Source of the DNA: Codonopsis lanceolata
Lineage: Eukaryota > Streptophyta > Magnoliopsida > Asterales > Campanulaceae
Direction: 5' to 3'
DNA length: 64,000 nt
Assembly (NCBI GenBank): GCA_013146195.2
Contig: CM028381.1
Span: forward strand, 96,598,380-96,662,379
Within the stretch, counting starts at the first letter, position 1, and each line of letters opens with the position of its first letter. The notes under the pieces are model-generated. The model did no database searches and was not told the DNA's origin. It saw only the letters and a list, made by a program, of their open reading frames with translations. Made by a program: the position numbers and the translations under genes. This document shows positions 45,668 through 56,300 of the stretch, piece after piece.

Positions 45668-47449
45668 CGGGGTGGAGCTTTCCCCGTCGAGCCCTCTGGC
45701 TCGTTTTGCGGCCTGTTCACCTTCTATTCCCTCGGCCTCCTCCGGCCTTTTCAACCTTTTCTCTGCCTCTTTTTTCTCGCTGATCAGGTACTCTAAAGTA
45801 GTACGAGCATCATTCTTAATGACCCCTACTCCGAACGAGGTCATATACTTGACTCGTTGATGGGCCATTGATGCCACCATTCGAAATTTGGCCTGGGAAG
45901 GTGCGCCGAGGATGGCGTTGTACGGAGAGGGGAGATCAAGGACGAGGAAAGTGACTTCCTCGCTTCTGGTGGTATCCCCCTCGCCCAGGCTGACTATAAG
46001 TCCCACTGTTCCTTTGGCCGTGACCTTGTGGCCTGTAAAGCCCTCTAGTTGGACTCGGCTCGGAGTGAGGTGGGCATCGCCGAGCTCTAGTGCCAGAAAG
46101 CACTTATAAAACATCACATCTCTTCCCGCCCCAGTATCTATCAAGACCCGTTTAACTAGGCTGTTGTGAATGCCGATTTGCAGAGTTAACGGGTTTTGGC
46201 GAGCATAATCGTTGACCGCCAGCTCGGTGTCCCTGAATACCATTTCGTTTTCAACCATCCCGTCCATGATGTTTTCCGCCGAGCTGTTCAGGCAGTTGAT
46301 GGCATTCTTCAACTGTGTGATACTCTGGGTATCTTCCCGGATGGTGTTTACCACTGGCCGGTTGTCGGGCTGTCTGTTTTCGCCCCCCGGAGCCCTCGGT
46401 CCGGGGGCGCGAATGTGGACTTCTCTCGCCACAAACCTTCTGTCTCCCTCGTTTATCACCCTTTGTATTGCTCTTTTGAGCTGTATGCACTCCTCCGTGA
46501 TATGGCCGATCTCGTTATGAAAGCTGCACTTTTTCCGCTGATTTCGCCCTTCCACAGGTGACCTCATGGGGAGTGGTGGACGTATCTTGTTTTCTCTCTG
46601 GAAAACGTCCATTATGTGTTCCCGAGATTCATTGAGGGGGGTGAAGTCTTCCAGCTCGAATTCTCGCCTTGGCCCCCTAATCTCGCCAGTGAATCTGGCG
46701 CCTCTTTCCTCCTCCCTTCTCTTTGCCGAGTTGGCGTCCTCTTGCCGAGCTTTCCCCTGCTCTTTTCCTTTAATTGCGAGCGTCTGGTCTGGAGGGGACG
46801 TGACCCCTTGTGAGTTTGTTGTGGTGGGGGGTTGCTCGCCGTCCAACAGGGCCACCCTTTGAGCTGTCAAGAACATCTCGCCGATTGTGTCCTTTGGTCG
46901 CATGAGGAGCTCTGTTCGGCAATTTCCTCGTACCAGGCCTGCTCCGAAACACATCCTCACAGATGTGTTGGGAATATCTGGGATTTGGTCCAGGACTTCT
47001 TTAAAGCGTTCCATGTACGCCAGTACAGTTTCTCCAACCTCTTGTTTCACGCTGCACAGGTCTGTCTCGCTTTTTGGGAGAGCACCTGCCGAAGCGAACT
47101 TTTTCAAAAATGCCCTCTTAAAGTCATCCCAACAGGTGATAGAATCGGGTGCTAGCCCGTTGTACCACTGTTGAGCCTGCTTCTTGAGGGTTCCAGCGAA
47201 CACCAAGCACCATATGTCGTCCAATCTGGTTGCGATGATCATTTTCAGCTCGAACCCTGACACGTGGTCCAGGGCTGTTGTGTTACCAGTGTAGTCCTCG
47301 AAGTGTGGAATCTTTACTTTCGAGGGAACTTCCACCTCTCTTATTTGCTTAATAAATGGCCCCCCAATTTTCTTGAGGACCGAGTTAACTCCATAGCTCT
47401 GCCGAGCTTCCAACTTTTCCATCCATGCCCTGATCTCGGCACCTGTCAT
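45665..47449 (-). CDS. Tat element 2 gag (main part) and protease, 594-codon ORF
   Basis: Residues 1-200 are Ty3/gypsy gag (AWMEKLEARQSYG, QQWYNGLAPDSITCWDDFKR, AYMERFKEVLDQIPD). A Cys/His segment KKCSFHNEIGHITEECIQLK near residue 315 corresponds to the zinc-knuckle position. The protease part near residue 430 has VLIDTGAGRDVMFY (the D-T-G triad) and later YNAILGAPSQAKF. It ends at the UAG described separately. The ATG at 47449 overlaps the stop of the upstream gag part, so the true start is probably the upstream ORF. Confidence 0.85.
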   Translation of the reverse strand: MTGAEIRAWMEKLEARQSYGVNSVLKKIGGPFIKQIREVEVPSKVKIPHFEDYTGNTTALDHVSGFELKMIIATRLDDIWCLVFAGTLKKQAQQWYNGLAPDSITCWDDFKRAFLKKFASAGALPKSETDLCSVKQEVGETVLAYMERFKEVLDQIPDIPNTSVRMCFGAGLVRGNCRTELLMRPKDTIGEMFLTAQRVALLDGEQPPTTTNSQGVTSPPDQTLAIKGKEQGKARQEDANSAKRREEERGARFTGEIRGPRREFELEDFTPLNESREHIMDVFQRENKIRPPLPMRSPVEGRNQRKKCSFHNEIGHITEECIQLKRAIQRVINEGDRRFVAREVHIRAPGPRAPGGENRQPDNRPVVNTIREDTQSITQLKNAINCLNSSAENIMDGMVENEMVFRDTELAVNDYARQNPLTLQIGIHNSLVKRVLIDTGAGRDVMFYKCFLALELGDAHLTPSRVQLEGFTGHKVTAKGTVGLIVSLGEGDTTRSEEVTFLVLDLPSPYNAILGAPSQAKFRMVASMAHQRVKYMTSFGVGVIKNDARTTLEYLISEKKEAEKRLKRPEEAEGIEGEQAAKRARGLDGESSTP

Positions 47450-48174
47450 CGGCCTTCCTCGATCATATTTCTCACAGGGGACCCCAAACGAGCCTCCTTT
47501 GCAATTTGGCGAGACGGGTGCCGAGACTTTGAGTGGGCTTTGTTCGAGGACTGAGCATATGGCCGAGACTCTCCTTCCTCGCTATGGGCTCGACAATTAT
47601 CCGTCTCGGCGGGGAATTTTAGACGAGAATGAACGCTCGTCCTGGATCCCTCGCCGGCCACCCTCTTTCCCAGCCTCGATTTGACATTGGTGGTAAACTT
47701 TGCCTTTTTGGCTTTTGTAGTTTCCATCCTTTCCCAAACCGAGTTCGATCGCACCGGGGCGCTTTGTTCGATGATTATGGGCTCGGGTTCCGGGGCCCGG
47801 GTTTTTTGTCTTAGCTCGTGCATCTTAGTCTCGGCTTCCTGAATTTTCGTGCACAATGTCTTTTGGTGCTCCCAATACGCATACTCTCGTTCGGCCTCTT
47901 CTTGAGCCGTTGGTCTATTTGTTTTACCACGCGGCTCTTCCTTGTTGGCCCTGGAAGTCTCGACCTCTCGGAGGTCGGCGTCAGTGTCTTTATTTTTGTT
48001 CGAGAGTCGTTTGTGCAGGGCTATCCTTCTTTGGTCCCTGGCCGACACCTCGGGTAGCGAGGCACCGGAGTTCTCCCCTGCGTCCCTCATTGTGCTGTAC
48101 TCGGCCTGCTCCTTTTCTAGGTGGGTGGATGCGGGGGTTACGTTATTTGAGGCTTGCTTTTTGGATTTTACCAT
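47446..48174 (-). CDS. Tat element 2 gag N-terminal part, 242-codon ORF
   Basis: Charged N-terminal gag region (AQEEAEREYAYWEHQKTL, EAETKMHELRQKTRAPEPE). It starts 41 bases after the PBS and ends IEEGR followed by TGA. That stop overlaps the next ATG as ATGA. A one-base indel probably split a single gag; a translational coupling is less likely in a plant. Confidence 0.75.
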   Translation of the reverse strand: MVKSKKQASNNVTPASTHLEKEQAEYSTMRDAGENSGASLPEVSARDQRRIALHKRLSNKNKDTDADLREVETSRANKEEPRGKTNRPTAQEEAEREYAYWEHQKTLCTKIQEAETKMHELRQKTRAPEPEPIIIEQSAPVRSNSVWERMETTKAKKAKFTTNVKSRLGKRVAGEGSRTSVHSRLKFPAETDNCRAHSEEGESRPYAQSSNKAHSKSRHPSRQIAKEARLGSPVRNMIEEGR

Positions 48175-48215
48175 CCTTTCTGGTCTGTGGACGCTGTCTT
48201 TGGGAAAAGTCGTTT

Positions 48216-48231
48216 CCCGGCAACGGAACCA
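48216..48231 (-). promoter_or_regulatory. Primer-binding site of Tat element 2
   Basis: TGGTTCCGTTGCCGGG on the minus strand, three bases inside the LTR end. The 3' part matches the usual gypsy tRNA-Asp site TGGCGCCGTTGCCGGG except at two positions. Confidence 0.75.
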
Positions 48232-48234
48232 AAC

Positions 48235-48992
48235 TGATCACGCAATATTTGTGGTGATCTTGTCTTTATCGTCCACGTATGAGCGAGGATGAGGTGGCAG
48301 CTTCTTCTTTGTCCAGCGATTAACCTGCACAGTAGAAACAATAAACTCCGTTAAGGTGTCGGGTTGGCCCGACTATAACCCTCCGGTGTATGAATCAGTT
48401 TTCCGGTAAAGTTTTGGTAATAAATGAGCCGTGGTAATTGTTTGATAGAGAGCTGTGATAAGAGAGTTAGAATATCGCTGAAATTACATGCCTTGCCCTG
48501 AATAAGGGCTCTCACATTTATACCTGATATTGATGGCGACGTGGCAGTTGGCTATTGGGGAGCATAAAGCGGCCGTTTATTAAATGCGTTGAGGGCGTTC
48601 GTCAGGAGTGGGTGAACTACGTGTGTGTCAGAGGGTTGGTATTGGCGTGCAGCGGTTTTCTCGGGCCTAGGGAAATGGTTTGTCGGGGCGAATGATTGGT
48701 CTGAGGCCGAGGCCGAGTGGTTTCTGTGACAGAAGCTTTGGTTATTCGTCGAGGTTGAGGTTTTATGAAGACTGATTTGGGGGTGGGACCGAGGGATCCC
48801 GCGATCTGTCAGGTCAGTTGCGGCTGGGCTCGCCGTTAGTGCCGAGGGTCTCGAAGCCGAGGCTGAAGTCATTTATCTTGGGGGTGGGGGTCCTGTCCTC
48901 GTAACGTGTGGCCCTGCAGGTGGGACCCTCTTTATGCCGAGGGTCGGGTACTGTTTATGCCGAGGGTTAATCCCTCGATTTCAATCCCTTCA
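48235..48992 (-). repeat. 5' LTR of Tat element 2
   Basis: 758 bp, starting TGAAGGGATTGAAATCG and ending CGTGATCA on the minus strand. TATA-like gTATAAATG at about 48522-48515 supports leftward transcription. No second copy is present, so the ends rest on TG/CA and the PBS. Confidence 0.75.
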
Positions 48993-51190
48993 CGACGTCT
49001 TACTCTTTTACAACTCAATTAAAAGAAGCTATTTAAATAGAAATATATAATTGTAAGACTAAGCATTGTAGATTCTGAAAAAATTTCTTCTACACAATAT
49101 TTGTATTTTATTTATTCCCTTATCATCTACATCGTATATCAATATCTCCAAAATAATTTTTTACCCTTTAAACTACAACATATGATTGTTCATGACTTCC
49201 ATCGACTTCTTCGATAAGAGTCTTATAAACGATAGTGATTGACGTTGACTCTTGTTAATTGTTATTATTTACGATACAATAGAAGTTTCCTTTTATGGAA
49301 CTTGAAAGACAATATGACATTTGATGGAGTCAATAAAATTTTTAGGATAAAAACCAATAAAATAAGTATTAATTTTTGTATAACGTATTGTTCATGATTT
49401 GCAATGCAATAAAAATATAATTATTTTAAATTTTTAGTTGTTAATAATCATAGCTTAGAGCAAAATATACATTAGGTGAGATTATTTACTAAATAATTAA
49501 TATCATCACTAGAAAAAATAGAATGAATAAGACATATACAACTTAATAATATAAATTTTAAAATGTAACAGGCACAAAAAAAAAGTTACATTAAGAAGAG
49601 ACAATGCATTTTCTTGTTTAGAATAAAATAAATAAAATGTTTTGAACCATTTTCATGATTTCTAAACAAACACTTGACAAAATACTTGGGCCTGTAAATG
49701 ACAAAAAATAATAGAAATTGATGTTTCATGTACTCCGTACTGGTGGTTCGTTGAAAAAATATTTATTATTGTAAATATATAAATACAAAAAATTATTAAA
49801 ATTTACTTTAAAAATATTATAATAACATATCGTTTGTGATATCCGATAAAGGTGGAAATTAAGTCGGATTGATACATTTTTAACAGAACCTCAAACATAA
49901 TTAAGACTATTGAATTAAAAAAGAAAAGTAAACACTAAATAAGACACAAAATAACACTATTATTTTCACATGACCTATATTGTAATATACCCAAAACTTA
50001 AATAATTAAAAATATTAATTATATCAATTAATGTTGTATTTTATTTTGGATTTTAGGCCTATTTATAATTATATGAGAAATTTCGAGTTGGGTCACAATA
50101 GTAGTTTGTTTGTTTGGGTTTTTGTCCAAAGTTCGGTTTCAACAATAGAATAAACAATAAACTTTTTTTATGGTTTGACACGTTGGTCTAGTGGTCTGGG
50201 TTAAATAATGATAATAATAAAAATTAAAGTGATAATAATAATAATTAGATTTTTTTAAAAAAAAGAAAAAGAAGAGGGGAAGAAGAAATGAAAATTCGGC
50301 ATCTTCCATAAAGATTAACTGTTGCCAGTTGGGTGGGGTTGTCTAAAAAAATAGAGGAAGAATGTGCGAAGAGAGAGAAGAAGGTGGGTGGGTGTACTTG
50401 TGTGGTGGGGAGGCGGGGTTTAATTGTTGGGTGGGGTTGTCTAAAAAAGGATGGGTGTTTGTCATAATTTTTTAATTTTATTTTAGATTAATTTTCAACA
50501 AACCAATAAATTGACAAGGTATACGCTCGATATAATTAATGAGGGCAATTTGATCTTTTTACAAAATATTTAACGTTTTTTCCAAAAACAACGCTACTAG
50601 GGATTAATATGAATACCAAAGTTTGGTTGAAAAGCCACCATAAAAAAAAATTTAACATCAGTTACTATATAAATCGGAACTAGCAAGTTTAGGGACCAAA
50701 TTATATATTAATTCAAACGAAAAACACCTTTAAAATTTTCAAGCGAAATTAATAACCACCAAATAAATCATAGAATTTCTTAATTTCAAAAGTCTTAATC
50801 GATCTACAAAAATAAATTAACTATATGCATATAATCCTTGGATTTGATTTTTGCCCCTTGGCGCTCCATTTAGGGGCGACTCAAATAATAATGCCAATGT
50901 TCATAGCAAGCTTTTATTTGATTACACAAGATCAAAGACACAAGCATTTACTGTCTTATTATACATAATTTCATAAGAGGAGGGAAACAAATTGTAAGCC
51001 TCACATGCCAATCTTCAAACTGGTTTACTTCTTCAACCCTGCACCACGAGAAAACTCCCTGTTCAATTCTTCTGCGCACTTATATACCCTTAAGAGAAAT
51101 CACTAAATATGTTTTCATTTTCTTTTTGAAGATAAGTATGTGTTCTTTTTTTCTGAATGATGAAAGTTTGATTTTTGGTACATTTTAGTA
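48993..51190. other. AT-rich intergenic
   Basis: No gene. At 50176-50195 a tRNA A-box-like ttggtctagtggtctgg occurs without a B box. Confidence 0.6.
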
Positions 51191-51372
51191 GAGCATGTAC
51201 AATAATTCCCATAATGTCCCGATTTGTATACCAATACTTAACATTGGTACACACCACCAATGTTCCTAATTGATGGATTACTAAGTGTTTTTGTAATAAT
51301 GATAAACTTCAATCACATTAATTAAAGAAATACTTATCTATCCACTAATAAGGGGCATTACTATTGTAGACC
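51191..51372. mobile_element. Candidate MITE
   Basis: Imperfect inverted ends gagcatgtacaataattccc and ggggcattactattgtagac. The inner arms acattggtacacaccacc and ttggtgtgtac are also inverted. Flanking duplication unclear. Confidence 0.35.
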
Positions 51373-51728
51373 AACGTTTAAATGTTGGTGTGTACAAATT
51401 AATACTCACAATTGGAATATGATCAGCGCCAAACTCAAAATTTTATACAAAAAACAACACTTGTTTTGAGATAATAATATTTCAAAATTGTACCCACGCT
51501 TAGGGACGAAGGAATCAAGAAGGAATGCATGAACAATCACCTTCAATTAACCTTACCAGAGTTAGGTATATTTTTATAATCATACTAATAGTTTTTCTGT
51601 TTTTTTTCAAATTAGAATAGTAATAATAATATGATAGTTAAGAAAGTAGTACCTAAATGTAACAACAATAACAAGGATAATTATTGATATTAATTTGTTC
51701 TTACCTTTAGGAAGCCTTTATCCACGGG

Positions 51729-54588
51729 CTAACTTCGTAGGCTCGTAGCCATCTTCACATAAAGCCAGTCTTTCAAGTCATCTAAGAAGATAAAAAAGGC
51801 ATGTCTACCACGACGATTGAGAAGCAAAGCACCACATGTTCCCCAAAATCCTGTTGCGAAACCCACACCCAAGCCGATCTGCAGCCATTTCTTGTACTCA
51901 TTGTTGTCTTCTTCATTGTCAACCATAGTAGATGGTGGCTCATCTCCAACACAATTTGATGGAAGTGGAGGCCCACAAAGTCCAACATTGCCAATATAAT
52001 TGGAAGCATTAAAGCTTTGGAGTTGAGTGCCAGATGGTATCTTGCCAGAAAAATTATTGTACGACACGTCTAGATAATCTAATAAACTGAGCTGGGACAA
52101 GCTAGCCGGTAATTTACCAGATAGCCTATTTCTCGATAAATCAAGACACAAAAGTGAATTTAACCGACCAATCTGTTGAGGAACCTTGCCATGTAATGCA
52201 TTTCTTGATAAGTTCAATGCAAACAGTTCAAATAACTCTGTTATTTCATTTGGAATTTCTCCAATCAAATTATTGCTCGAAAGATCAATGGACCTTAACA
52301 ATCTAAGATTAATCTTTTCGAATTGAAGCTCTCTTCCTTGCCATCCTATCATTGAACGGTCACCGTAGCTAGCATAAACATCGGTCGTGATAATCTCCGC
52401 AGTCGGAAAATGGTCATAATTGATTTCTGTAACTTCTTTCTGAACCATGGCTTTGAGATTGTTTAAACATGGAGGAATGGTTCCAGATAAGTTGTTCATA
52501 GAAAGGTCTAGAACATGAAGAGCCGTTAACCAACATAAATTTGAAGGGATGGTCCCAAAAAAATTATTTGATCGTAAGCTAAGAAAGTATAACTTCGACA
52601 TGTTTCGCCCTAGCCATGCAGGTACATTTCCAGATAACTTGTTTACTCCAACATCCAAGGATATCAACCGAGTGCAATTTGATAAGGACAAGGGAAGTTC
52701 TCCAGAGAAGCTATTATCATACAAATATAATGTCTCCAATTTAAATAAGGTTCCCACAGAAAAAGGAATTTCACCAGAAAGTTTGTTGTGTGCTAAATGA
52801 AGAACTATTAGTTCATACTGTTTTCCTAAACAATCAGGAATTCCCTTCTGTTAAAAAATTGTTTGTGATGTCAAGAAAGGATAAGGCTGCTTCGCTTAGT
52901 TGACATAAGAAAGAGAGTGTTCCTGAGAACTTATTCTTAGAAAGATTTAATGATGCCAAACTTGAAGGGAATAGTGGTATGGAGCCCTCAAAATTGTTTG
53001 AACTAAGATCAATTTGGGGATTCATGCCAAATGATGATGATAAATCTGGTAATGTGCCTCCAATACTGTTAGAAGATAAATTCAAATACGTGCAACTTCC
53101 GGTGATGTTCCAAAACCATGTCGGAATCTTCTCTGAAATTCCATTGTTGGAAATATCAAGGTTTTGAAAGCTTTGCTGAGTTTGAATCCACCATGGAAAA
53201 CGGGGGCCTAGATTGCATGACGCCAATCTTATAGTTTCTAACTGAAAAGGGGGAACCCAGTGAGGACCTATTTGCAAATGCAAAGTGTTGAAGGACAAGT
53301 CCAGAGTGGTTAGATTTGAGAAACTTGACAAGTGAGCTTCTGTGACAACACCAACGAAAGAATTGAAAGAGAGATCCAAATTTTCTATTTTTGATAATTC
53401 CCACAGGTTTTTGGTCAAAGTTTCGTTCAACTTATTTCTGTAAAGGGATAAAAGTTTCAAGGAAGAAAATTTTATGATGCCATGTGGTAATGTTCCAAAA
53501 AGTTTGTTCCCACCAACAAACAACGACTCTAATGTAGCCTCAGGACACCCAGACAAATTGTCGAAAAAGTCTGAAAGGTTTCCACTCAAACTATTGTCAT
53601 TAAGAGACAGCACTTGCAAACTGCACAAATTTCTGAATGATTTGGGTATCATGCCTTCAAGAAGATTATAATAGAGACGAAGAAACTTGAGAGAAGGCAT
53701 ATAATTCCCAAAAGATTCTGGAATTGGACCTTTGAGCATGTTCACTTGAAGATTAAGATCAACGAGGCTGTTGCTCAAGTTGAACAACCAGTTATACATG
53801 GATGAAGTAAAACCGTTAAAGGAGAGGTCAAGTATTTCGATCGAGGTTGAAGAGTTTGTAAAAGAAAGAGAAGGAGACACGACCATTGAGAGCTGACATT
53901 GTTTCAAATTCACGTCATTAAGAGAAGGGAGGCTCTTGATTATGTCTACCCAATTAGTTGCTGTACTAAGGTTAACACCAGACATGTAGAGGTATGTCAA
54001 GGAAGATAAATGAGACAACCAGTCAAGGTTCTCAACGGATAAGTTTATGCCATCATAATTGGAGAGTGAAAGAAAATTCAAGTTAGAGAGGTTTCCAAGT
54101 TGAGAAGGAATAATTCCATCAAAGTGAGAGTAAGAAAGATCAAGATACTCTAATTTGATGAATGAGCCAAAGAAGTTGGGGATGGGCCTGTGTTCAAAAT
54201 CATTATAACTAAGGTCGAGAGAGTTCAATTCACGCAATCCAAGCAATGAAGAACTGATGTTACCTCTTAAATTGAAATTATAAAGTTGAAGCTCGATTAC
54301 ATGACCAGTTCGGTTGTCGCACTGGACTCCACTCCAATTGCAGCAGTCTTTATTAACTTCTTCGCTGCTCCAAGATGAGAGACTGTTGTCATCGTCTATA
54401 AGGCCGGCTTTGAAAGTGAGAAGTGCTCGTCTCTCCTGGTTGAGGCAGTGCATGACTTCATTATAAGAACCATTTTCAGAACCAAGGGAGGAGGCAGTAT
54501 TAATAGAATTCACTAATAGGAAAAGCAGAAGAATAGCAAACATGATGTTATAGTGAAGAATTAAAAGAGAGTGCATGACTTGGCTCAT
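51729..54588 (-). pseudogene. Receptor-like protein (extracellular LRR, EIX-type), one base from intact
   Basis: The 2860-nt frame equals 953 codons plus one extra base. Residues 1-32 are a signal peptide (FAILLLFLLVNSI). The LRR N-terminal cap follows (CLNQERRALLTFKAGLIDDD, CCNWSGVQCDNRTGH), then about 25-30 plant LRRs, the island (AMVQKEVTEINYDHFPTAE...GDRSMIGWQGREL), final LRRs and the cap GNVGLCGPPLPSNC. An acidic linker, a transmembrane segment (LGVGFATGFWGTCGALLL) and a short tail without kinase end the protein. The frame breaks at 52843-52848 (LTEGNS then stop); the paralogue reads LTEGIPDCLG there. Known members sense fungal xylanase or other apoplastic ligands with SOBIR1-type partners; the ligand here is unknown. 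TATA-like sequence lies at about 54612-54619. It may be intact in other alleles or if the base is a sequencing error. Confidence 0.85.
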
Positions 54589-55321
54589 CTTATTGAGATC
54601 ATATTAGGATATATAATGTCAAAAAATCCTCATTAATTACTTAGACATTTTCAACAACTACTTCAGCATTAATGATACAATGATATTTCAACAAACTGTG
54701 TATTCAATAAAATTAATGGACCCTTACATAATTAGAATCATTTTCAATAACAAACATGAATAAATTTTTATACGGAGTATTGGTAAGTTCGTTTCTGATT
54801 ATATGTATCCACCTGTGACTTAAAAAAATTATGAGTAATGCTAAAGACTTTAAATTTGACTAAATGATATGGTCTCATAAAAAAATTTCTGCTTTCCAAA
54901 TAAGTTTACTTTCATTTGGGCGGTGTGCATGGATGAGGGTGTGAATGAATCCAAAAAATACAATAATACCCTCTGTGTATTAATGATGCATGTAATGGTA
55001 CTTTGAACATTTTTAAAAAATATAAACGATAATTTTAAAAATCTAATAGTAGAATACAACGTATAGGAATAAACAATTTATTTTTTTAGTTATAGGGCAA
55101 TAAATGGTTCTTTAAAATTGATGGACCAAAAAATTATTTAAATATTTAAAAATATAGTTTTTTCTCTACGAGAGAAAAAAAAAAGAAATGAAAATGAAAA
55201 TAGAAGATATTGAACCATGTCGACATTGACTCCAACTAGTGCCTGCATCTTCCCTTCATTTTCATCATGGACTCCAAATGTAAACTTATGCAATTTTATA
55301 TAATTTTTTATTTTTCATACA
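54589..55321. other. Upstream region of RLP 2, AT-rich
   Basis: No gene. cattatatatcct (minus strand, near 54612) could serve as a TATA box. The flank from about 55230 is shared with the flank of RLP 1. Confidence 0.55.
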
Positions 55322-55545
55322 TTCTTAAATAATTGTCCTCTTTTAAACTTTCTTTTTAAAATAAAATTTTTTTTTATCATTTTATCTTTCTTTATTCTAC
55401 CTACTTTAATTATGGTCACATACTCAAGGACATTAAAAGAAACCACACATTTCACCAATGCTAATAATACAATCAATTACTTTTTCTTAAACGGTGTATC
55501 GTGTCAAAGTATACAATATTTTGAAAACGGATAGACTATTTGTTA
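55322..55545 (-). mobile_element. Stowaway-like MITE, inverted copy
   Basis: The reverse complement (tactttgacacgatacacc, agaaaaagtaattgattg, ggtttcttttaatgtccttg) matches the MITE body at 31303-31560. Both ends are degraded (gaaaacggatag replaces the usual terminus). Confidence 0.6.
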
Positions 55546-56044
55546 TTGAACTTATACTCCACTTGGGTTAGGTCGGACTTGGGCATTTTAAACAAGCTAG
55601 TGAGCCAATAAATATAAAGAATCTCGTGAACAGCTCTTGAGATGATAAATATCTAGCGGAGTCAAGTCTACACCTCCTTTGAAACTCAGCTCGGGTTCTT
55701 GTAAGCTTGAGCTCGAAAAATTCTTATGTAGTCCAAGGTCAAACATACCAAGCTTGGCTCGCCTTGTTTACAGCCGAGTTACAAACATAGATATCATAGT
55801 TGTCAAAAACAAAAACAAGAGCCACGCGGGAGGTACATTTTAAGAAAAAATAATTTTAAAATAGTATGTGTGAGAGAACTCCGTTTCAAGACGTCTAAAT
55901 TTATCTTTTTTCATAACGACTTAAAATATACTAATGATAATTGATGCTGAATTTTTTTTTGGACATCACATCACATCCAAAGCTAGTAAAGGCTATAAAC
56001 ATTAACTTCCACAACTAACAACTTCAATTTTTCCACAAAGACTT
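55546..56044. other. Intergenic, includes duplicated RLP-upstream block
   Basis: 55911-56025 matches 41128-41275. No gene. Confidence 0.6.
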
Positions 56045-56300
56045 AAGGTGAGACAATTTAGTCTAGCGGCGTGGCCCCTGCGCACATGATGGTCTGGTGC
56101 TTCAACCTCAGTCAGAATAGCCAAATTTATAGCCCATTTGACTTAGAATAATGATGATAACAGATTAATTGAGAAGACAACCATGCCCATTCTTTCTCTC
56201 CCAGACAGATATATTGTAGGGATTAGTATTTATTATGTTTTGTACGATGGAAGACTTTGTAAACAATTAACAGAGTAATTTAAGATTAATTAAAGAGAAT
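56045..56300 (+). mobile_element. SINE-like element candidate
   Basis: A-box-like TAGTCTAGCGG (56059-56069) and B-box-like GCTTCAACC (56099-56107) have near-tRNA spacing. The body aatgatgataacagattaat...gacaaccatgccc is shared with 26376-26420. There is no clear tail or duplication. Confidence 0.4.

Larger units (their letters stand above)
41584..48992 (-). mobile_element. Tat-type Ty3/gypsy element 2, nearly full coding set, left end missing
   Basis: Minus-strand order is LTR 48992-48235, PBS 48231-48216, gag, protease, in-frame UAG, RT, RNase H, second RNase H, integrase, a hairpin array, and the tail of a convergent + strand ORF. The two RNase H domains and the extra ORF define the Tat lineage. 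The left LTR and most of the extra ORF are lost at about 41584, next to AT-rich host sequence. Three frameshifts in pol and one in gag are visible. Confidence 0.9.

Noticed and set aside
46196..47174. Several + strand frames of 80-130 codons
   Set aside because: Shadows of the gag-protease ORF on the opposite strand.
50176..50195. tRNA gene
   Set aside because: A-box-like sequence only, no B box or cloverleaf.
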